The notes under the pieces were generated by a model. It had not been told where the DNA came from. It saw nothing but the letters and a program-made list of their open reading frames with translations, and made no database searches. The position numbers were made by a program, and so were the translations under genes. A DNA stretch of 64,000 nucleotides from Streptomyces cacaoi (GTDB lineage: Bacteria; Actinomycetota; Actinomycetes; Streptomycetales; Streptomycetaceae): the NCBI RefSeq assembly GCF_006539165.1, contig NZ_BJMM01000006.1, positions 1 to 64,000 on the forward strand, given 5' to 3'. Positions within the stretch are counted from its first letter, which is position 1, and every line of letters begins with the position of its first letter. Positions 61,121 to 64,000 of this stretch are shown piece after piece.

Positions 61121-61689
61121 CGATGCCCAACGCCCTCCGCGCGGGGTTCACGCTGACTCCCCGGACACCACGAAGCCTCGCCCAGCACACCGGCGGAGGA
61201 GCGAACACCTAGTCGCGGCCGCAGCCCCGAGAGCCCGTGATGCACAGGTAGAGGCCAGAAGAGCCCGCGTTGAGGTTTGATCCACGAGACCGGGTGCCCC
61301 GGCTCCCGCTCGTGTAGGGAGTCCTGTCTGCTGCCGAGGCGGCACCCCGATGCGTCTCCGCACCCTTGCGGTCACCCCTGCCTTCCGTAGGGTTGAGATG
61401 GCCAGGGTGAGGCAAGTTGTATACGAAACGCCAACTGGGTCCTTCGGACAGGTGTGTCGGAGTCACGCACGCCAGGGGAAGCGGAACGAGTCCCCGGGTG
61501 CTCCGGCGCCCGGACCGGGCTTTGCCGTTGCGGAGGGCGAAGAGGACGGGGCACGTATGTTGGAGGTTGCTGTACCCGCGATGTTGCGGCGGCCGCTGAC
61601 CCTTGTGTGACTGGATGGGAGGAATGCCTGAATCCCCGAAGGTTGCTCGAAACGGCCTTCCGGCCGGATAAACCCGCAGCTCACCGAGC
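61121..61689. other. region before CRISPR array, probable leader included
   Basis: No supported gene. A third GTATAC site lies at 61419-61424. The last 60-90 bases before the first repeat should contain the CRISPR leader and promoter, since the repeats read in the usual type I-E direction on the plus strand, but no clear leader motif is visible. I found no cas1 or cas2 remnant. Confidence 0.4.
61419..61424. promoter_or_regulatory. third GTATAC palindrome
   Basis: TTGTATACGAAA, similar to the operon site TTGTATACGG read on the minus strand. It is about 390 bases upstream of the operon start, too far for simple repression, so it may be an auxiliary site or chance. Confidence 0.3.
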
Positions 61690-62388
61690 CTGCTCCCCGC
61701 GCACGCGGGGATGGTCCCCACCCGCCACTGGAGATCGCCCAGCTCGGTGGCTGCTCCCCGCGCACGCGGGGATGGTCCCGCCGCCGCTGCTGCTGCGGCC
61801 GGTGTCTCCGACTGCTCCCCGCGCACGCGGGGATGGTCCCGAGGAACCGGCTCCGAGCTTGTCGGCGACGCTCTGCTCCCCGCGCACGCGGGGATGGTCC
61901 CTCCACCTGGACGCTCGGGGAGAGCTGCACCTCCTGCTCCCCGCGCACGCGGGGATGGTCCCGGCTGAGCGTGAGACCCCGAGCTGTTTGGCGACTGCTC
62001 CCCGCGCACGCGGGGATGGTCCGCCGGCCAGCGGCACCGTGACGTAGGGGCTCTGCTGCTCCCCGCGCACGCGGGGATGGTCCCTGCGGGAGCGGGGCCA
62101 CGCCCTACCCGGGTCCCTGCTCCCCGCGCACGCGGGGATGGTCCCCCTGGGTCTGCCACTCGTGCTTGCGGCCGACGCTGCTCCCCGCGCACGCGGGGAT
62201 GGTCCCCAGGCAGACCTCATAGACTATGTTCCCTTCCCCTGCTCCCTGCGCAGGCGGGGATGGTCCCATGTCTTCACCATGCGGCCACACCAAGGCCGAC
62301 TGCTCCCCGCGCACGCGGGGATGGTCCCGACCCGATCTCGAAGATTGCGCATCATGAGGCCAGTTCCCCGCCCACGCAGGGGTAGCCC
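61690..62388 (+). CRISPR. type I-E CRISPR array, 12 repeats and 11 spacers, no cas genes in view
   Basis: Repeats begin at 61690, 61751, 61812, 61873, 61934, 61995, 62056, 62117, 62178, 62239, 62300 and 62361, an exact 61-base period: 28-base repeat plus 33-base spacer. The core CCCCGCG-CA-CGCGGGG forms a seven-base hairpin, and the flanks CTGCT...ATGGTCC match type I-E repeats of streptomycetes. Repeats 1-9 and 11 are identical; repeat 10 has two changes and the last (62361-62388) is strongly degenerate, marking the trailer end and confirming plus-strand transcription from the left. All 11 spacers differ. The array ends 12 bases from the convergent MarR stop. No Cas proteins are encoded anywhere in this window. 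Confidence 0.97.
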
Positions 62389-62399
62389 AGGCCCCCGGC

Positions 62400-62843
62400 T
62401 CAGGCCGGGTCCTCCAGGGCCTCGATGAGGAGATGGGACAGGCGGCGGAACTCCTCGGCGTTGGCTCTGTCGAACTTTTCCAGTGCCGGGGCCAGTCGGG
62501 CCTCGATCTGGGTGAAGGTCTCGTCGATCACCTTGTGTCCCTTGGGCGTGAGGTGGTTGTCCATCACGCGGCCCCGGGCCGGGGAGCGCTCGACCAGGCC
62601 CTCCTCCTGCAAGGTCCGGATGAGACGGCTGACGGCCTGCGGTGTGTGGACCGCGGCGCGCGCCAGCTCTGAAGCGGAGGCGCCGGGTGTCCGCTTCAGT
62701 TCGCGCAGCACCGTCCACTGCCCGAGGGTGAGCCCCAGTGGGTGGATGACCTGCTCGATCCGGTCGGCGAAGTGCTGACGGATGATCCTGGACAGCGCAC
62801 CGATTTCGATCCCCTGCGGCAGCGGGTCGCCCGAGTTCTTCAT
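62400..62843 (-). CDS. MarR-family regulator
   Basis: A 147-aa MarR protein with the winged helix-turn-helix ASASELARAAVHTPQAVSRLIRTL in blocks (VHTPQAVSRL) and wing ERSPARGRVMDNHLTPKG with its conserved D-x-R-like turn. Ends with the dimerising helices. ATG 62843. It is divergent from an MFS gene, and a 13-base-arm palindrome lies just ahead of it, so it should repress itself and the transporter. Confidence 0.9.
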   Translation of the reverse strand: MKNSGDPLPQGIEIGALSRIIRQHFADRIEQVIHPLGLTLGQWTVLRELKRTPGASASELARAAVHTPQAVSRLIRTLQEEGLVERSPARGRVMDNHLTPKGHKVIDETFTQIEARLAPALEKFDRANAEEFRRLSHLLIEALEDPA

Positions 62844-62864
62844 CTTTGACAGTGTACTCGCCGC

Positions 62865-62896
62865 GTTCTATATTGAATCGCAGTTCAATATAGAAC
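62865..62896. promoter_or_regulatory. MarR operator, 13-bp perfect arms
   Basis: GTTCTATATTGAA (62865-62877) and TTCAATATAGAAC (62884-62896) are perfect inverted copies around TCGCAG. It is the most AT-rich block of the region and starts 22 bases upstream of the MarR start. Promoter elements for both genes probably overlap it. Confidence 0.88.
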
Positions 62897-63047
62897 CCTG
62901 GTTCCATGCCGGTCGGCTGCTCACTCAAGCGATCGAGGTGCCCGTTCCAGGCCGGGGCGCTGGTCCCGGCCCGACAGATCCGTGACGTCGACTCGGCTTC
63001 CGCCCCTCCCCACGTCCGCTCCCCACGTCCGCATCCGGAGACAGCTC

Positions 63048-64000
63048 ATGTCCGTGCCCACAGCCGCCAGCTCCACACCGGAGTCCGACGCGCGACAGAA
63101 AGCCCTGCCCGGCTGGCTGGTCGTACTTCTGGCCACGTCCTGCGGGCTGACCGTGGCCAACCTCTACTACGCCCAGCCCCTCCTGGAGATGCTGCGCGGC
63201 ACCTTCCAGCTCCAGGACTCGACCGCCGGCCTGCTGGTCACCCTGACCCAACTCGGCTACGCCGCCGGCATGGTGTTCCTGGTCCCCCTCGGCGACCGCA
63301 TCGAGAATTCCCGGCTGGTCTCCGTCCTGCTCACCGTCACCGCTCTCGCCCTGGCCGTCGGCGGCTTCGCCCCCACCTTCACCGTCCTGCTCGTCGCCGC
63401 GCTCGTCGCGGGCACGACCTCCGTCGTCGCACAGATCCTCGTTCCCTACGCCGCCGACCTCGCCCCCGATCATCTGCGGGGCGCCGTGGTGGGCAAGGTC
63501 ATGAGCGGACTGCTCGCCGGGATCCTGCTCTCCCGCACCGTCGGCAGCCTGCTCGCGGACGTCGCGGGCTGGCGCACCGTCTACCTGGTCTCCGCCGCCC
63601 TGATGGCCGTCCTGGCCGTCGTCCTGCGCCGTGCGCTGCCCCGCCGGGCCCCCACCAGTAGCGATTCCTACGCCGAGCTGCTGCGTTCCACGGCCCGCAT
63701 GGTCCGCGTGCACCCGCAGCTGCGCCGCCGGTCCTTGTACCACGCCTGCATGTTCGCCGCCTTCAGCGCGTTCTGGACGACCATCTCCTACGTTCTGACC
63801 GCCGCGCCGTACCACTACTCCCAGCTCCAGGTCGGCCTGTTCGCCTTGGTCGGTGCCGCCGGCGCGCTCGTCGCCCCTCTCGCGGGCCGCCTCGCCGACC
63901 GAGGGCTCGTCCACCGACTCACCCCCGTGACCTGCCTGGTCGCCGCCGCCACCCTCGTCGGGGCCGGTCTGGCCGCCCACCAGATCCTCGTTCTCGCCGC
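63048..64000 (+). CDS. MFS transporter, 3' end beyond window
   Basis: The first 317 residues of a major facilitator. Helices start at LPGWLVVLLATSCGLTVANLYYAQPLL, in blocks VVLLATSCGLTVANLYYAQ, and motif A is VFLVPLGDRIENSRL (G-D-x-x-E-N for G-D-x-x-D-R). The frame is open to the last base, so the gene continues past 64000. ATG 63048 follows CCGGAG. Divergent from MarR with the operator above; probably a drug or metabolite exporter of the same small type as the HxlR-linked one. Confidence 0.87.
   Translation, partial: MSVPTAASSTPESDARQKALPGWLVVLLATSCGLTVANLYYAQPLLEMLRGTFQLQDSTAGLLVTLTQLGYAAGMVFLVPLGDRIENSRLVSVLLTVTALALAVGGFAPTFTVLLVAALVAGTTSVVAQILVPYAADLAPDHLRGAVVGKVMSGLLAGILLSRTVGSLLADVAGWRTVYLVSAALMAVLAVVLRRALPRRAPTSSDSYAELLRSTARMVRVHPQLRRRSLYHACMFAAFSAFWTTISYVLTAAPYHYSQLQVGLFALVGAAGALVAPLAGRLADRGLVHRLTPVTCLVAAATLVGAGLAAHQILVLA

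Noticed and set aside
61209..62220. Open frames through the CRISPR array giving repeated GTIPACAGS or ARGDGP peptides
   Set aside because: These are translations of the repeats. The 61-base period is not a multiple of three, so the repeats rotate through frames; they are not a repeat protein.

Overview
This is a GC-rich (about 70-73%) window that reads as the chromosome, probably an arm region, of a Streptomyces or close relative. Evidence: strong third-position GC bias, frequent GTG starts and one TTG start, purine-rich ribosome binding sites, many LacI/TetR/GntR/MarR/HxlR regulators each beside a small catabolic or efflux gene, and families typical of the genus (SCO4225-type membrane protein, DUF6314-like protein, ABATE/CGNR regulator, WD40-STAND ATPase). 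No rRNA, tRNA or complete insertion sequence was seen.

Layout, left to right. 1-5.1 kb: end of a LacI regulator, a family-5-like glycosidase and a coupled GH3 beta-glucosidase, facing an XRE-cupin regulator. 5.4-9.8 kb: an unknown 215-aa protein and a membrane-anchored NB-ARC/WD40 protein. 10-16.5 kb: hydantoinase/oxoprolinase operon (MFS-hyuA-hyuB) divergent from a LacI regulator. 16.6-24.3 kb: epoxide hydrolase, MFS exporter with divergent CGNR regulator, alpha/beta hydrolase with TetR, Nudix, SDR, VOC and a small secreted protein. 24.4-27.2 kb: ClpC-type unfoldase with a coupled Arg-rich ORF. 27.5-35 kb: TetR/SDR pair, GNAT, VOC, nucleotidyltransferase-like protein, PPOX/ferredoxin-reductase operon, TetR/aldo-keto reductase pair.

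35-41.5 kb: tandem histidine kinase with NarL-type response regulator, two small conserved proteins, SDR/TetR pair. 41.5-43.1 kb: an intact cyanase gene next to deleted remnants of its carbonic anhydrase (cynT) and LysR regulator (cynR), joined at a deletion scar. 43.1-47.6 kb: accessory cytochrome c oxidase subunit I and a divergent flavohaemoprotein. 47.7-53.4 kb: a probable murein-peptide salvage cluster (NlpC/P60 endopeptidase, L-Ala-D/L-Glu epimerase, serine hydrolase, APC permease) divergent from a FadR-type regulator. 53.5-55.2 kb: HxlR and MFS. 55.9-61.1 kb: GntR regulator and a four-gene xanthine-dehydrogenase/CODH-like molybdenum hydroxylase operon. 61.7-62.4 kb: a 12-repeat type I-E CRISPR array with no cas genes in view. 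The window ends with a MarR regulator and a divergent MFS gene cut by the edge.

The recurring theme is a regulator divergent from its target with a readable inverted-repeat operator between them. At least eight such sites are given with coordinates. The most unusual items are the cynT/cynR deletion scar, the orphan CRISPR array, the murein-peptide salvage cluster, the tandem kinase with a His-less second half, and the double-propeller membrane STAND protein.
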